Origin: an uncultured Rhodospirillales bacterium
Lineage (GTDB): Bacteria; Pseudomonadota; Alphaproteobacteria; ATCC43930; CGMCC-115725
DNA length: 64,000 nucleotides
Assembly (NCBI GenBank): GCA_903828515.1
Contig: CAIKMD010000006.1
Coordinates: 744,001 to 808,000, forward strand
Reading direction: 5' to 3'
The first letter of the stretch is position 1; every line of letters starts with the position of its first letter. Below are positions 8,296-16,968 of the stretch, piece by piece. The notes under the pieces were generated by a model. That model saw nothing but the letters and a program-made list of their open reading frames with translations, was not told the origin of the DNA and made no database searches. The position numbers were made by a program, and so were the translations under genes.

Positions 8296-9318
8296 ATGAA
8301 TCCGGTCTGCCGCTTCGTATGGGCTGCCTGTGCCAGCGTCGTGATCCTGGTCTCCGTGACCCTTGTCCCGCGTATTGCGGCGGCCGAGGACATCAAGGTC
8401 GGAACGATCAAGGGGGTTGGGCTTGGCGCGTTGTTCCTCTCCGCCGAGAAAGGCTATTTCAAAGACGAAGGCTTGAACGCGGAGATCGTGTTCTTCGATT
8501 CGGGCGAGCCGATCGCGGTTGCCGTGGCCGGCAGCGCCGTCGATTTCGGCGTCGATGGCGTGTCGGCCGGGCTTTATAACCTCGCCGGACAGGGCGCGCT
8601 GCGTCTCATCGCGGGAAGCGCCAGCGAGCACGCGGGCTTCCGCGCCCAAGGCTACATCGTGTCAAACCACGCGTTCGATGCGGGCCTCAAATCGATGAAG
8701 GATTTCGCCGGACGCTCGATCGGGATTCCCGTGGTGGGATCGACCCAACATTACGCGATCAATCTTCTGGCCGAAAAATACGGCTACGACATGAAGGGTC
8801 TGAAGATCGTGGCCCTGCAATCGAACGTGAACATCGCCTCGTCGGTGACCGGCGGCCAGACCGACGCCGGTATTCTTCCGCAGGCGGCAGCCTTGCCGGT
8901 GGTCAATCGCGGCGATGCCAAGCTGCTCGGCTGGGTCGGCGACGAGACGCCGTGGCAGATCTCGGCGGTATGGACCGCGAAGAAAACCGCCGACGACCGC
9001 GCGAAGACGGTGCAGGCATTCCTGCGTGCGTATCGCAAAGGCGCGCAGGCTTATCACGACGCCTTCATCGGCCCCGGCGAGGTCCGCCAGGACGGGCCGA
9101 CCACGGGCGAAGCCATGGCGATCATCGGGAAATATACCGGGCTCTCGCTTGACCTCGTCAAGCTCGGCATCGGCTATCACGATGCCGAGGCGCGACTCAA
9201 CGTGGCTGATGTGTTGCACCAGATCGCGTGGTTCAAGTCGCAAGGCATGATCAAGTCGGAGATCGACGGCAACGCGATCATCGACAGACGCTATGTCGTG
9301 CCGCTGCCCGAGAAATAG
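8296..9318 (+). CDS. ABC transporter substrate-binding protein (SsuA/THI5-like), paralog of 291-1298
   Basis: The 340-residue protein has a signal peptide ending at RIAAAED and the same domain pattern as the product of 291-1298, with shared blocks such as LYNLAGQGALR, AGLKSMKD, LLAEKY, FLRAYRKG and YHDAF. The second of two ATG codons (8296) is chosen because GAGGAA lies eight bases before it; the first ATG is too close. No membrane component or ATPase gene accompanies it. Ligand unknown; the family takes up sulfonates, nitrate or pyrimidine precursors. Confidence 0.85.
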   Translation: MNPVCRFVWAACASVVILVSVTLVPRIAAAEDIKVGTIKGVGLGALFLSAEKGYFKDEGLNAEIVFFDSGEPIAVAVAGSAVDFGVDGVSAGLYNLAGQGALRLIAGSASEHAGFRAQGYIVSNHAFDAGLKSMKDFAGRSIGIPVVGSTQHYAINLLAEKYGYDMKGLKIVALQSNVNIASSVTGGQTDAGILPQAAALPVVNRGDAKLLGWVGDETPWQISAVWTAKKTADDRAKTVQAFLRAYRKGAQAYHDAFIGPGEVRQDGPTTGEAMAIIGKYTGLSLDLVKLGIGYHDAEARLNVADVLHQIAWFKSQGMIKSEIDGNAIIDRRYVVPLPEK

Positions 9319-9331
9319 AACGACACTGTTT

Positions 9332-9952
9332 TTAGGCGGTGAGCAGGCTCGCCAAGGACGTTTCATCGGCATCGTCGGCGCTCGCCGCCGCGCTTGAAGG
9401 GGTGGTGGCCGTCGACGGGCTCGGCGCCGTCTGGCTGGCGGTTTGCACTTGCGGGTGATGGTGGTGATGGTGATGCGGCTCGACGCCTTGCGGCTGTTGC
9501 GATCCAGCGGCATTGGCCGCGGTTGCGGTCGCCGATGACGCGGCGTCATCGGTACTGCCGTCGGGGTTCGACGCCATGTCGTTCTCGATCGACGACAGCA
9601 TCTGTTGAAGTTGGTTGAGAAGGCCGGTGAGCGACGTGTCGCTCGAATCCTCACCGCTCCCATTGGCGGCATCGGTACCGGTGCTGTTGGTGCCGGCGGT
9701 TTGCAGCATGAGGAAAAGATCGTTGGGCATTTGCAGCGTACCGGTACCGCCGACGCCCGATGAGGCGTCCGGGCTGTTGCCGCCGGTGGGCGAAGGACCG
9801 AAGCCGCTGACCGAGAATGGATCGCAGGACTGATCGGTGCCGCTGGTTGAGCCGGTGCTCGATGTCGCGCTCGCCGACGCGCTGCTCGCGTGTTGCGCCT
9901 GCAGCCATTGCATATAGGCCGCCGTCGAAGAACCCGAAACGCCACCGATCAT
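9332..9952 (-). CDS. Low-complexity Ser/Thr/Ala-rich protein with a heptahistidine tract
   Basis: The 206-residue product has little predicted structure. It begins MIGGVSGSSTAAYMQWLQAQ, has two short helical blocks (NDLFLMLQ and LTGLLNQLQQMLSSIEND), and seven consecutive histidines between EP and PQ, followed by an Ala/Ser/Thr-rich tail. No signal peptide is seen. Comparable proteins in alphaproteobacteria carry EF-hand or metal-related motifs, but none is visible here. The histidines could bind a metal. The longer open frame upstream of ATG 9952 is not supported. Confidence 0.6.
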   Translation of the reverse strand: MIGGVSGSSTAAYMQWLQAQHASSASASATSSTGSTSGTDQSCDPFSVSGFGPSPTGGNSPDASSGVGGTGTLQMPNDLFLMLQTAGTNSTGTDAANGSGEDSSDTSLTGLLNQLQQMLSSIENDMASNPDGSTDDAASSATATAANAAGSQQPQGVEPHHHHHHHPQVQTASQTAPSPSTATTPSSAAASADDADETSLASLLTA

Positions 9953-10149
9953 GACCGAACTCTTTCCTGCCGCGCTATCGTCATGAGGTGCAAGCGGCGT
10001 GCCGCGCCAAAACGCGCGGGAATCCGTGCGGGCGCCCGCGATCAGCATTTGTCGAAAACGCCGCGCGGCAAATCCTGCCGGGACAAAAATTCCGTGACAT
10101 ACGCCAACGAATTTTCTGTCGCGCCCGTGAAGCGCGAAGAATCGAAAAT

Positions 10150-11304
10150 CTAATACGACCTTGGCAGGTCCAGCACATGCTCGCCGAGATAGGCGAGGAT
10201 GAGGTTGGTCGAGATCGGCGCGATCTGAAAGAGCCGCGTCTCGCGCCATTTGCGCTCGATATCGTATTCGCGCGCCAGACCGAAACCGCCATGGGTTTGC
10301 AGACAGGCCTCGCCGGCATGCCATGACGCATCAGCGGCGAGGAGCTTCGCCATGTTGGCCTCGGGGCCGCAATCTTCGCCGGCATCGAACAATGTCGCGG
10401 CCTTGCGGACCATCAGCTCGGCGGCTTCGGTTTCGGCATGCGCGCGCGCTAGCGGAAACTGCACGCCCTGGTTCTGGCCGATCGGGCGGTCGAAGACGAT
10501 ACGGGTCTTGGCATAGTCGACCGCCGTGCGGATGAACCAGCGCGCATCGCCCAAGGCTTCGGACGCGATCAGGATGCGCTCGGCGTTCATCCCGTCGAGG
10601 ATGTAGCGAAAGCCTTTACCTTCCTCGCCGATCAGATTCTCGGCCGGGATTTCGAGCCCGTCGAAGAAAATCTCGGTGGTGTTGTGGTTGATCATCGCGG
10701 GCAAAGGCCGGATCTCCAAACCCTTGCCGATGCTCTGGCGCAGATCGACGAGAAACACCGAAAGCCCGTCGCCGCGACGCTTGGCTTGCGCCGCGGGGCC
10801 GGTGCGCGCCAGCAGCATCATCAGGTCCGATTGCAGCGCGCGCGAGGTCCAGACTTTCTGGCCGTGCACGACATAGCGGTCGCCCTTGCGCTCGGCGCGG
10901 GTTTTCAACTGCGTCGTATCGGTGCCGGTCGAGGGCTCGGTGACTGCGAAGGCTTGAAGCCGCAGGTCGCCCGATGCGATCTTCGGCAGGAAGCGCTGTT
11001 TCTGCGCGGGGCTGCCGTGCCGCAGCAACGTGCCCATGATGTAAAGCTGGGCGTGACAGGCAGCCGCGTTGCAGCCGCTAGCGTGAATGGCTTCAAGGAT
11101 CACGCTCGCGGCGCGCAAGGGCAGACCCGCGCCGCCATACTCCTCGGGGATCAGGGCGGCGAGATAGCCGGCTTTGGTGAGCGCGGCGACGAATGCCTCC
11201 GGGTACTGTTGCTGCGTATCGAGATCGCGCCAATAGGCGCCGGGAAAGTCCGCGCAGATGGCGGTCACGCCGGCGCGGATCTCGGCATATTCCTCGGCGC
11301 TCAT
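10150..11304 (-). CDS. Acyl-CoA dehydrogenase
   Basis: The 384-residue protein matches the acyl-CoA dehydrogenase fold: IPEEYGGAGLP, FAVTEPSTGTD (flavin/substrate contact), VHGQKVWTSRA, GMNAERILIA and QTHGGFGLAREYDIER. The C-terminal glutamate used by short- and medium-chain enzymes (YEGT) is replaced here by IAPIST. Glu242 in the NAERI helix matches the catalytic position of isovaleryl-CoA and long-chain dehydrogenases, so a branched or long substrate is a reasonable guess. The start overlaps the stop of the upstream enoyl-CoA hydratase gene as ATGA, indicating a beta-oxidation operon. Confidence 0.9.
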   Translation of the reverse strand: MSAEEYAEIRAGVTAICADFPGAYWRDLDTQQQYPEAFVAALTKAGYLAALIPEEYGGAGLPLRAASVILEAIHASGCNAAACHAQLYIMGTLLRHGSPAQKQRFLPKIASGDLRLQAFAVTEPSTGTDTTQLKTRAERKGDRYVVHGQKVWTSRALQSDLMMLLARTGPAAQAKRRGDGLSVFLVDLRQSIGKGLEIRPLPAMINHNTTEIFFDGLEIPAENLIGEEGKGFRYILDGMNAERILIASEALGDARWFIRTAVDYAKTRIVFDRPIGQNQGVQFPLARAHAETEAAELMVRKAATLFDAGEDCGPEANMAKLLAADASWHAGEACLQTHGGFGLAREYDIERKWRETRLFQIAPISTNLILAYLGEHVLDLPRSY

Positions 11305-12089
11305 CGTCCCTCGAAACGCGGCTTGCGCTTCTCGTTGAACGCGCGGATGCCCTCGCGGCGATCGTCGGTCGGCACCAGCCGGTTATAGCTATCGATCTCG
11401 AGGCGCATCCCGTCCTCGAGTTTCATCGCGAGGCCGCCATGGATCGAGCGTCGCGCCTCGCGGATCGCCAAGGGCGCGTTGGATGCGATCCGCACGGCGG
11501 TATCGAGCGCGGCGTCCATCAAGCCATCGGGCTCGTGAAGCGAATTGACGATGCCCCAATCGCAGGCTTCCGACGCGCCGAAGGGGCGGCCGGTCAGGAT
11601 GATTTCCTTGGCGCGGCGCTCGCCGGCCGCGCGCGCCAGCGTCTGGGTGCCGCCCGCGCCGGGCATGATCCCGAGCGTGACCTCGGTGAGCGCGAAGCGC
11701 GCGCTCTTCACCGCGTAAGCGAAATCGCAGGCGAGCACGAGTTCGAGGCCGCCGGCGAAGGCATGGCCGTTGACCGCCGCGATGACGGGAAGGGGCGAGG
11801 CGATCAACGCCGCATATTGGCGCTCGATGATGTCGTGCTGCGCCATCCATTGCGCGTCGGTCATGCCGTTGCGTTCTTTAAGATCGGCGCCGGCGCAAAA
11901 GGCGCGCGTCCCGGCGCCGGTGAGAACGATGCAGCGCGCAGGCGTGGAGTCGAGCCCGCTCCAGAACGCGAGCAGCTCTTCCATCATTTTCGTGTTGAAG
12001 GCGTTGGCGAGGTCGGGCCGATTGAGCGTCACCCGCAGCACGTTGGGCTGCGGCGTGTCGATCAGGATGGTTTCGAAGGGCCCGGTCAT
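11301..12089 (-). CDS. Enoyl-CoA hydratase/isomerase (crotonase) family
   Basis: The 262-residue protein shows the crotonase oxyanion-hole segments FCAGADLKE and GHAFAGGLELVLACD, and LTEVTLGIMPGAGGTQ. Both glutamates used by true hydratases (one in GGLEL, one in LTEV) are present, so hydratase activity is likely. It is the first gene of a two-gene unit with the acyl-CoA dehydrogenase. Together they can carry out consecutive beta-oxidation steps, probably of a specialised acyl-CoA. Confidence 0.9.
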   Translation of the reverse strand: MTGPFETILIDTPQPNVLRVTLNRPDLANAFNTKMMEELLAFWSGLDSTPARCIVLTGAGTRAFCAGADLKERNGMTDAQWMAQHDIIERQYAALIASPLPVIAAVNGHAFAGGLELVLACDFAYAVKSARFALTEVTLGIMPGAGGTQTLARAAGERRAKEIILTGRPFGASEACDWGIVNSLHEPDGLMDAALDTAVRIASNAPLAIREARRSIHGGLAMKLEDGMRLEIDSYNRLVPTDDRREGIRAFNEKRKPRFEGR

Positions 12090-12106
12090 GATGATCGGGC
12101 GGTACG

Positions 12107-12337
12107 CTATGGCGCGAGGGCGGAACCGTCAACGTTGTCGCGAAAGTAACCGGGGCCCTGGCCCAGGAGTTCGCGGGCGACGTGGAGGATATTGTCCCAG
12201 ATCGCATAGGCGATCTCGTCGCCGATTTCGGCCGCGCGCTCGGCCCGCGAGGTCACGAAGGTGAGGGCGTCCCGTCCGTATTTGGCGGCCAGGTCGCCGG
12301 CGATGCGGCGGGCTTCGTTGTCGTCGAGATGATTCAT
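12107..12337 (-). CDS. Hypothetical protein of 76 residues
   Basis: The product begins MNHLDDNEARRIAGDLAAKY and is an acidic, mostly helical small protein containing DEIAYAIWDNILHVARELL. The ATG at 12337 overlaps the stop of the upstream small gene as ATGA, which is the main support for both. It ends 17 bases before the enoyl-CoA hydratase start, so it could lie in the same transcript. No family recognised. Confidence 0.65.
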   Translation of the reverse strand: MNHLDDNEARRIAGDLAAKYGRDALTFVTSRAERAAEIGDEIAYAIWDNILHVARELLGQGPGYFRDNVDGSALAP

Positions 12338-12591
12338 GCGGCGCTTTGGGCGTGTTGGTCGTAACCGCCGATCGGCGTGTCGAGGATGAGGTGGTCGACG
12401 TGGTGCTGGAGCCATTCGACCATTTCGACGTCCTTGGGCTCGCGCGCGTCGAAGCGGCGCGGGCCGGCGACGAGGCCCAGAAGGTTGCGCTGCTCGGCGA
12501 GGTCGAGGGCCAGAGCGATCGCTTCGGTGCGGCCTGCCGCACGAACCACGGCTGCCGGGCGGCCATCGCAAGTCACGGTATAAATTCGCAT
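12334..12591 (-). CDS. Hypothetical protein of 85 residues
   Basis: The product begins MRIYTVTCDGRPAAVVRAAG, a beta-strand start, followed by the helix TEAIALALDLAEQ and an acidic C-terminal part with LILDTPIGGYD. An AAGGTG site lies six bases before ATG 12591. It is translationally coupled to the 76-residue gene downstream. The arrangement suggests a two-protein unit, perhaps a small complex, but nothing in the sequence gives a function. Confidence 0.65.
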   Translation of the reverse strand: MRIYTVTCDGRPAAVVRAAGRTEAIALALDLAEQRNLLGLVAGPRRFDAREPKDVEMVEWLQHHVDHLILDTPIGGYDQHAQSAA

Positions 12592-12752
12592 CGCCAACAC
12601 CTTTCGAACACTCTTGGTGTCGACGAACTTAAATGTTTCGAAATGAAATTCAACAAAAATTTCGACATTTACTATATAAATCAGCCGTTTCCGCTGATAT
12701 TTACAGTTAATTCGCTCGGTATGGTTAATGCTGATCAGTATAGATGGTTAAA
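12592..12752. other. AT-rich intergenic island
   Basis: This stretch between two minus-strand genes is strikingly AT-rich against a GC-rich background, with runs such as ATTTACTATATAAATC and GTTAAATTAACC. It should hold the promoter of the two small genes downstream. No open frame, tRNA or recognisable operator is evident. Confidence 0.6.
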
Positions 12753-13313
12753 TTAACCCTGTGCCGCCAGGGCGTCGATCGCGCGCACCAATCCGCCGCG
12801 CCATTCCTCGGCGGTCTTGAAGCCGGGCAGGGAGCGGGCGAGCGTTTCGGTGCGGCGCTCGATCTCGTCCTCGGGCAGGGCGAAATCCATTTCCTCGCGC
12901 ACCGGTTGATGCACGTACCACGGCGTGTCGGTGTAGACCTCGATCCGGTTGCCCTCAGGATCGCGGAAATAGACCGACCAGGCATGGCCGTGACAGATCG
13001 GATGCACGTCGCTCGCCATCGCCTCGTCGCGGATGCGCAGATAAAAGCGCCGCACCTCGCCCAGCGAGGCGACGCGGAAGGACAACTGGTTGATAACCTT
13101 GTCGTCGGCCGCGTCCTTCGGGCGTCCGGCGACCAGGACGATCTGGTGGTGCTCGCGCGGGTTGCGGCTGAAGAACACCATCGGCGCGCCGTGCAGCGGT
13201 CCTTCGTCGGTGATCGGGAAGCCCATCACGCGATGATAGAAATCGGTCATCTTCGACAGGTCGCTGACATAGATGCCGAAGTGACAGAACTGCAGATCGA
13301 AGCCTTGGGCCAT
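12753..13313 (-). CDS. VOC (glyoxalase/extradiol dioxygenase) superfamily protein
   Basis: The 186-residue protein has a beta-alpha-beta-beta-beta VOC module: FCHFGIYVSDLSKMTDFYHRV, a central HHQIVLV strand, LSFRVASLGEVRRF and DPEGNRIEVYTDTPW. The histidine near residue 11, the HHQ histidine and the final glutamate are in positions expected for metal ligands. The C-terminal 50 residues are a helical extension. Relatives include glyoxalases, dioxygenases and resistance proteins; the substrate is not determined. It is 23 bases downstream of a dehydrogenase gene and could share its transcript. Confidence 0.8.
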   Translation of the reverse strand: MAQGFDLQFCHFGIYVSDLSKMTDFYHRVMGFPITDEGPLHGAPMVFFSRNPREHHQIVLVAGRPKDAADDKVINQLSFRVASLGEVRRFYLRIRDEAMASDVHPICHGHAWSVYFRDPEGNRIEVYTDTPWYVHQPVREEMDFALPEDEIERRTETLARSLPGFKTAEEWRGGLVRAIDALAAQG

Positions 13314-13336
13314 GGCCGTCTGATCTCCCTCGCGAC

Positions 13337-14191
13337 TTATTTTTTCAGGAACGCTTCGATATTGCCGACCGGTCCGTCCGCGCCGCGCTGGGCGAAGTCC
13401 TTGGCGATGTCGTCATAGAGTCGCGCAGCACCCGCCAGCATCTGGCTGGCGCCGGGATCGGCGGCGAGGAATTTCGACATTTCCTCCATTTCGGCGACCC
13501 AGCGATAGGCCTTCGGGAACATGCGCGGCATCATCGGCGAGACGTAACCCAGCACGGGCGCCATGCTCTCGCCCAGCGCGTCCTTTACATGCACCGAGAC
13601 GCCGTTGCGCATCGTGCCCAGCATCATCGCCGCGCCGATCGCCTGGGTGCCCTTGGTCAGGCAGGCATAGCCCATCTTCACCGCCGAGGCTTCGCCGATG
13701 CCGCCCTCGATCGGATGCACGTTGATGCCGAAATCCTGGAGCGCCGCGAAGCGCCGCGCGCCGTCGCCCGAGGCATAAAAGCGCGGGCTTTGGTCGCCGT
13801 CCTTGGGGGGCGGTCCGCCGAGAATGCCGACATCGGCGAAGGCGCAGCCGGTCGGCGCGATGAAGGCGGCGACCTCGCGCGCGGTGGCGGGTGCCACCGC
13901 GTTGCAATCGGCATAGACCGGTTTCCCGGACGCGGCGGCCAGCACCGGTGCGAGGCGTTGCGCCAATCCCTTGGCCTCGCCCGGCGGCACGATCGAGAGC
14001 ACGAAGTCGGCGCCCTCGACGAGCTTGGCGTCGTCGTCGACGATCGTGAGCCCGGCCGCTTCGGCGCGCGATTTCGTGCCGGCGCCGCGACCTTTCAGCG
14101 ATGTCCGCACCGTCGCGCCGCGCAGGCGCAGGCGCTGCGCGACGCCCGAGCCCATCTCGCCCGCCGCAATCACGACGATCGTCATGGCCAT
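13337..14191 (-). CDS. NAD(P)-binding beta-hydroxyacid dehydrogenase-like protein (DUF1932 C-terminus)
   Basis: The 284-residue protein has an N-terminal Rossmann domain beginning TIVVIAAGEMGSGVAQ, with motifs VLSIVPPGEA and YADCNAVAP as in 6-phosphogluconate/3-hydroxyisobutyrate dehydrogenases, and the catalytic-domain lysine motif ASAVKMGYACLTKG. The C-terminal helical part matches the DUF1932 type. A GGGAG site lies six bases before ATG 14191. The adjacent VOC gene on the same strand suggests a small catabolic unit. Substrate unknown. Confidence 0.8.
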   Translation of the reverse strand: MAMTIVVIAAGEMGSGVAQRLRLRGATVRTSLKGRGAGTKSRAEAAGLTIVDDDAKLVEGADFVLSIVPPGEAKGLAQRLAPVLAAASGKPVYADCNAVAPATAREVAAFIAPTGCAFADVGILGGPPPKDGDQSPRFYASGDGARRFAALQDFGINVHPIEGGIGEASAVKMGYACLTKGTQAIGAAMMLGTMRNGVSVHVKDALGESMAPVLGYVSPMMPRMFPKAYRWVAEMEEMSKFLAADPGASQMLAGAARLYDDIAKDFAQRGADGPVGNIEAFLKK

Positions 14192-14339
14192 GATCCGCTC
14201 CCTTGTTGTCCGAAGCCGGTGCGCTTTACTCTAGCCGGAAACCGGCAACGGCCCCAAATCGAGGGGTACGCTGACGCCGGTCTTCATTCGCGCTAGACTG
14301 GCCCTATATAAGGTCCACGAGAAGCCAGGGAGGCATTCC

Positions 14340-14984
14340 ATGTGGTCATTGATGTCGCGCAAGAAGGCCGAAATGATAAACCCGCAAGACGCCTTGCCGG
14401 GGCGCCAGCAGACGATGCCCGTCGCGGCCAAGCATTTCGTCAACGGCCATACCATGACGCCACCTTTCCCCGAGGGACTCGAGACCGTCGTCGTCGCGAT
14501 GGGCTGCTTCTGGGGCGCCGAGCGCTGCTTCTGGGAACTCGACGGCGTTTATTCGACAGCGGTCGGCTATGCCGGCGGCTTTACGCCCAACCCGACATAT
14601 GAAGAGGTCTGCTCGGGCCGAACCGGTCATACCGAAGTCGTGCTGGTGGTCTATGACCCGAAGAAGATCGGCTTTGCCGCGATCCTGAAGAAATTCTGGG
14701 AAAGCCACGACCCGACCCAGGGCATGCGTCAGGGCAACGACGTCGGCACGCAATATCGCTCGGCGATCTATTGCTCGACCCCGGCGCAGCTCAAGGCCGC
14801 CGAGGAATCGCGCAAGACTTATGAGCCGGCGCTGAAGACCAAGGGCTATGACGCGATCACCACCGAGATCGCGGAAGCGAAGCCGTTCTATTATGCCGAG
14901 GATTATCACCAGCAATATCTGGCGAAGAATCCGGGCGGCTATTGCGGCCTTGGCGGCACCGGCGTGACCTGTCCGGGAAGCTGA
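14340..14984 (+). CDS. msrA: Peptide-methionine (S)-S-oxide reductase MsrA
   Basis: The 214-residue protein carries the MsrA active site GCFWGAE with the catalytic cysteine at residue 56, then [10 protein letters not shown], the GHTEVV segment, [15 protein letters not shown] and the AEDYHQQYL motif. The C-terminal [12 protein letters not shown] supplies resolving cysteines for thioredoxin-linked turnover. An extra N-terminal segment of about 45 residues precedes the core; it is not a clear signal peptide. The ATG at 14340 follows a purine-rich ribosome-binding site. It reduces the S-diastereomer of methionine sulfoxide in proteins. Confidence 0.95.
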   Translation: MWSLMSRKKAEMINPQDALPGRQQTMPVAAKHFVNGHTMTPPFPEGLETVVVAMGCFWGAERCFWELDGVYSTAVGYAGGFTPNPTYEEVCSGRTGHTEVVLVVYDPKKIGFAAILKKFWESHDPTQGMRQGNDVGTQYRSAIYCSTPAQLKAAEESRKTYEPALKTKGYDAITTEIAEAKPFYYAEDYHQQYLAKNPGGYCGLGGTGVTCPGS

Positions 14985-14990
14985 GTCTTC

Positions 14991-16163
14991 CTAGACGATC
15001 ACCTTCTCGGCGCGCAGTTTTTTGATCGCGTCGTCATCGTAACCAAGCCCGCGCATGATCGCGTCGGTATGCTCGCCGCGCTCGGGCGTTGCCGTGCGCA
15101 GCGATGACGGGGTGCGCGACAGGATCATCGGCTGGGCGACCAGGTCGATATGGCCGAGCGTCGGATGCTCGACGCCCTGCGCCATCTTCAAATGCTGGAC
15201 CTGCGGATCGGCGAACACTTGGTCGATCGTGTAGATCGGGCCGCATGGCACGCCCGCTTCATTGAGGAGTTCCACCCACGCGGCGGATGTCCGGGTTTGG
15301 GTCCGTTCGTCGATCGCCGCGTTGAGCGCGTCGCGGTTCTCGCGGCGCACGCGGAAATTCGAGAAACGCGGATCGGTTTCAAGCTGCGGCGCGCCCAGCG
15401 CCCGACACAGCTTGCCGTAGATTCCGCCCGACGACGCCGAGATGTTGATGTGCCCGTCGCTGGTGCGAAAGACATTGGCCGGAATATTGGTCGGGTGGTT
15501 GTTGCCTTCCTGCCCGGCGACTTCGTGCGACATGGTCCAGCGCGAGCCCTGGAAATCGAGCATCGCGATTTGCGCCTGAAGCAGCGACGACTGGACCCAT
15601 TGGCCCTCGCCGGATTCCTCGCGCTCCAGCAGCGCGATGAAGATGCCTTGCGCCGCGAAGATGCCGGCGCACAGATCGGCGATCGGAATGCCCGCGCGCA
15701 CCGGCCCCTGGCCGGGCAGGCCGGTGACCGACATCAGCCCGCCCATGCCCTGCGCGATCGGATCGAAGCCCGGCCGGTCGCGATAGGGTCCGTCCTGGCC
15801 GAAGCCCGAGATGCTGGCATAGACGATGCGTTTGTTGACCGCCTTCAAGCTCTCATAGTCGATGCCGAGGCGGAATTTCACGTCCGGCCGGTAGTTCTCG
15901 ACGACGACGTCGGCGGTCTTGACCAGGCTTTTCAGGATGGCTGTGCCCTCGGGCGCCTTCAGATTGATCGCGATCGAGCGTTTGTTGCGATGGAGGTTCT
16001 GGAAATCCGAGCCGTGGCGCTCGCCGCCGAAGCCTTCGTCTTCGGTCGACTCGACCTTGATGCAGTCGGCACCCCAATCGGCCAGTTGCCGCACGCAGGT
16101 CGGGCCCGCTCGCACCCGCGTCAAATCGACCACCGTGAAGCGCGATAACGGGAGCTTGCTCAT
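14991..16163 (-). CDS. Class III CoA-transferase (CaiB/BaiF/Frc family)
   Basis: The 390-residue protein begins MSKLPLSRFTVVDLTRVRAGPTC, then DWGADCIKVES, NKRSIAINLK, VVVENYRPDV and the FDPIAQGMGGLMS block with the aspartate that forms the acyl-enzyme in formyl-CoA transferase. These are the expected family III features. ATG 16163 is preferred to an upstream start that would add 32 atypical residues. It would move CoA between two organic acids; the acids are not defined. It converges with msrA, six bases apart. Confidence 0.88.
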   Translation of the reverse strand: MSKLPLSRFTVVDLTRVRAGPTCVRQLADWGADCIKVESTEDEGFGGERHGSDFQNLHRNKRSIAINLKAPEGTAILKSLVKTADVVVENYRPDVKFRLGIDYESLKAVNKRIVYASISGFGQDGPYRDRPGFDPIAQGMGGLMSVTGLPGQGPVRAGIPIADLCAGIFAAQGIFIALLEREESGEGQWVQSSLLQAQIAMLDFQGSRWTMSHEVAGQEGNNHPTNIPANVFRTSDGHINISASSGGIYGKLCRALGAPQLETDPRFSNFRVRRENRDALNAAIDERTQTRTSAAWVELLNEAGVPCGPIYTIDQVFADPQVQHLKMAQGVEHPTLGHIDLVAQPMILSRTPSSLRTATPERGEHTDAIMRGLGYDDDAIKKLRAEKVIV

Positions 16164-16355
16164 CGTTTTATTCCATCTCGAAGGACCATTACTGATGAGC
16201 ATAAACGACCCGCGCCGGACACCCAAGCGGTGCAGTTTTACGGTTATATTGCAGCGCACTACGGGAACTTGACCCTGTCGCGGTCGCAGCCCAATCTAGC
16301 CTCGCCTTGAGCCGAGGTTCGGCTTAGGATCGACGCGGGAGAGACAGCTTCGGTC

Positions 16356-16958
16356 ATGGATTTCCAACGGTTCATCCTTGAGCACGGGACGTGGTCATAT
16401 CTGATCACGTTCGCGTGGACGTTTTTCGAGGGTGAGACCTTTGTGATTTTCGCCGGCTTCGCGGCGGCGCAGGGTTTGCTGGCGTGGCCTCCCCTCTTGT
16501 TGGCCGCCTGGCTCGGCAGCTTCGCCGGCGATCAAACCTATTTCTGGATCGGTCGACACTTCGGCGTGCGCCTCCTGGCGCGCCAGCCGCTTTGGCAGGC
16601 CCGGGTCGACCGCGCGCTCGCCTGGCTGAAACGCTTCGATGCCGGTTTCATTCTGACTTTCCGCTTCATTTACGGCATCCGCAATTTCTCGTCCTTCGCG
16701 CTCGGCATCAGCAAGGTGCACTGGCGGCGCTTCTGCATTCTCAATTTTATTGCGGCAGGCATCTGGGCTGCCATCTTCGTCAGCGTGGGCTATATTGGGG
16801 GACACGCTTTGGGTCGGGTGCTGGGCGAGTTGGCCGAGCGATTCAGCGAATCGATGCTGATCGTCTTCGCGCTCGCTCTCATCATTGGGCACTTTGCCCA
16901 CCGGCTACATCGCCGGCGCCGGCGTAAACTCACGCCCGCGCCAATTCCTCCAAACTGA
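16356..16958 (+). CDS. DedA family membrane protein
   Basis: The 200-residue protein has the DedA (SNARE-associated Golgi) pattern: TFFEGETFVIFAGFAAAQG, GSFAGDQTYFWIGRHFG, and FRFIYGIRNFSSFALGISKVHWRRF, with a hydrophobic C-terminal segment and a basic tail. Family members contribute to membrane homeostasis, with evidence for lipid scrambling or undecaprenyl-phosphate recycling in some. The gene is divergent from the CoA-transferase and followed after 10 bases by a secreted-protein gene on the same strand. Confidence 0.85.
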   Translation: MDFQRFILEHGTWSYLITFAWTFFEGETFVIFAGFAAAQGLLAWPPLLLAAWLGSFAGDQTYFWIGRHFGVRLLARQPLWQARVDRALAWLKRFDAGFILTFRFIYGIRNFSSFALGISKVHWRRFCILNFIAAGIWAAIFVSVGYIGGHALGRVLGELAERFSESMLIVFALALIIGHFAHRLHRRRRRKLTPAPIPPN

Positions 16959-16968
16959 ATGGATCCGC

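Noticed and set aside
9455-9475. The heptahistidine codon run as an engineered tag or vector artefact
   Set aside because: It lies inside a gene of matching low complexity, with mixed CAC/CAT codons and no cloning-site or vector sequence.
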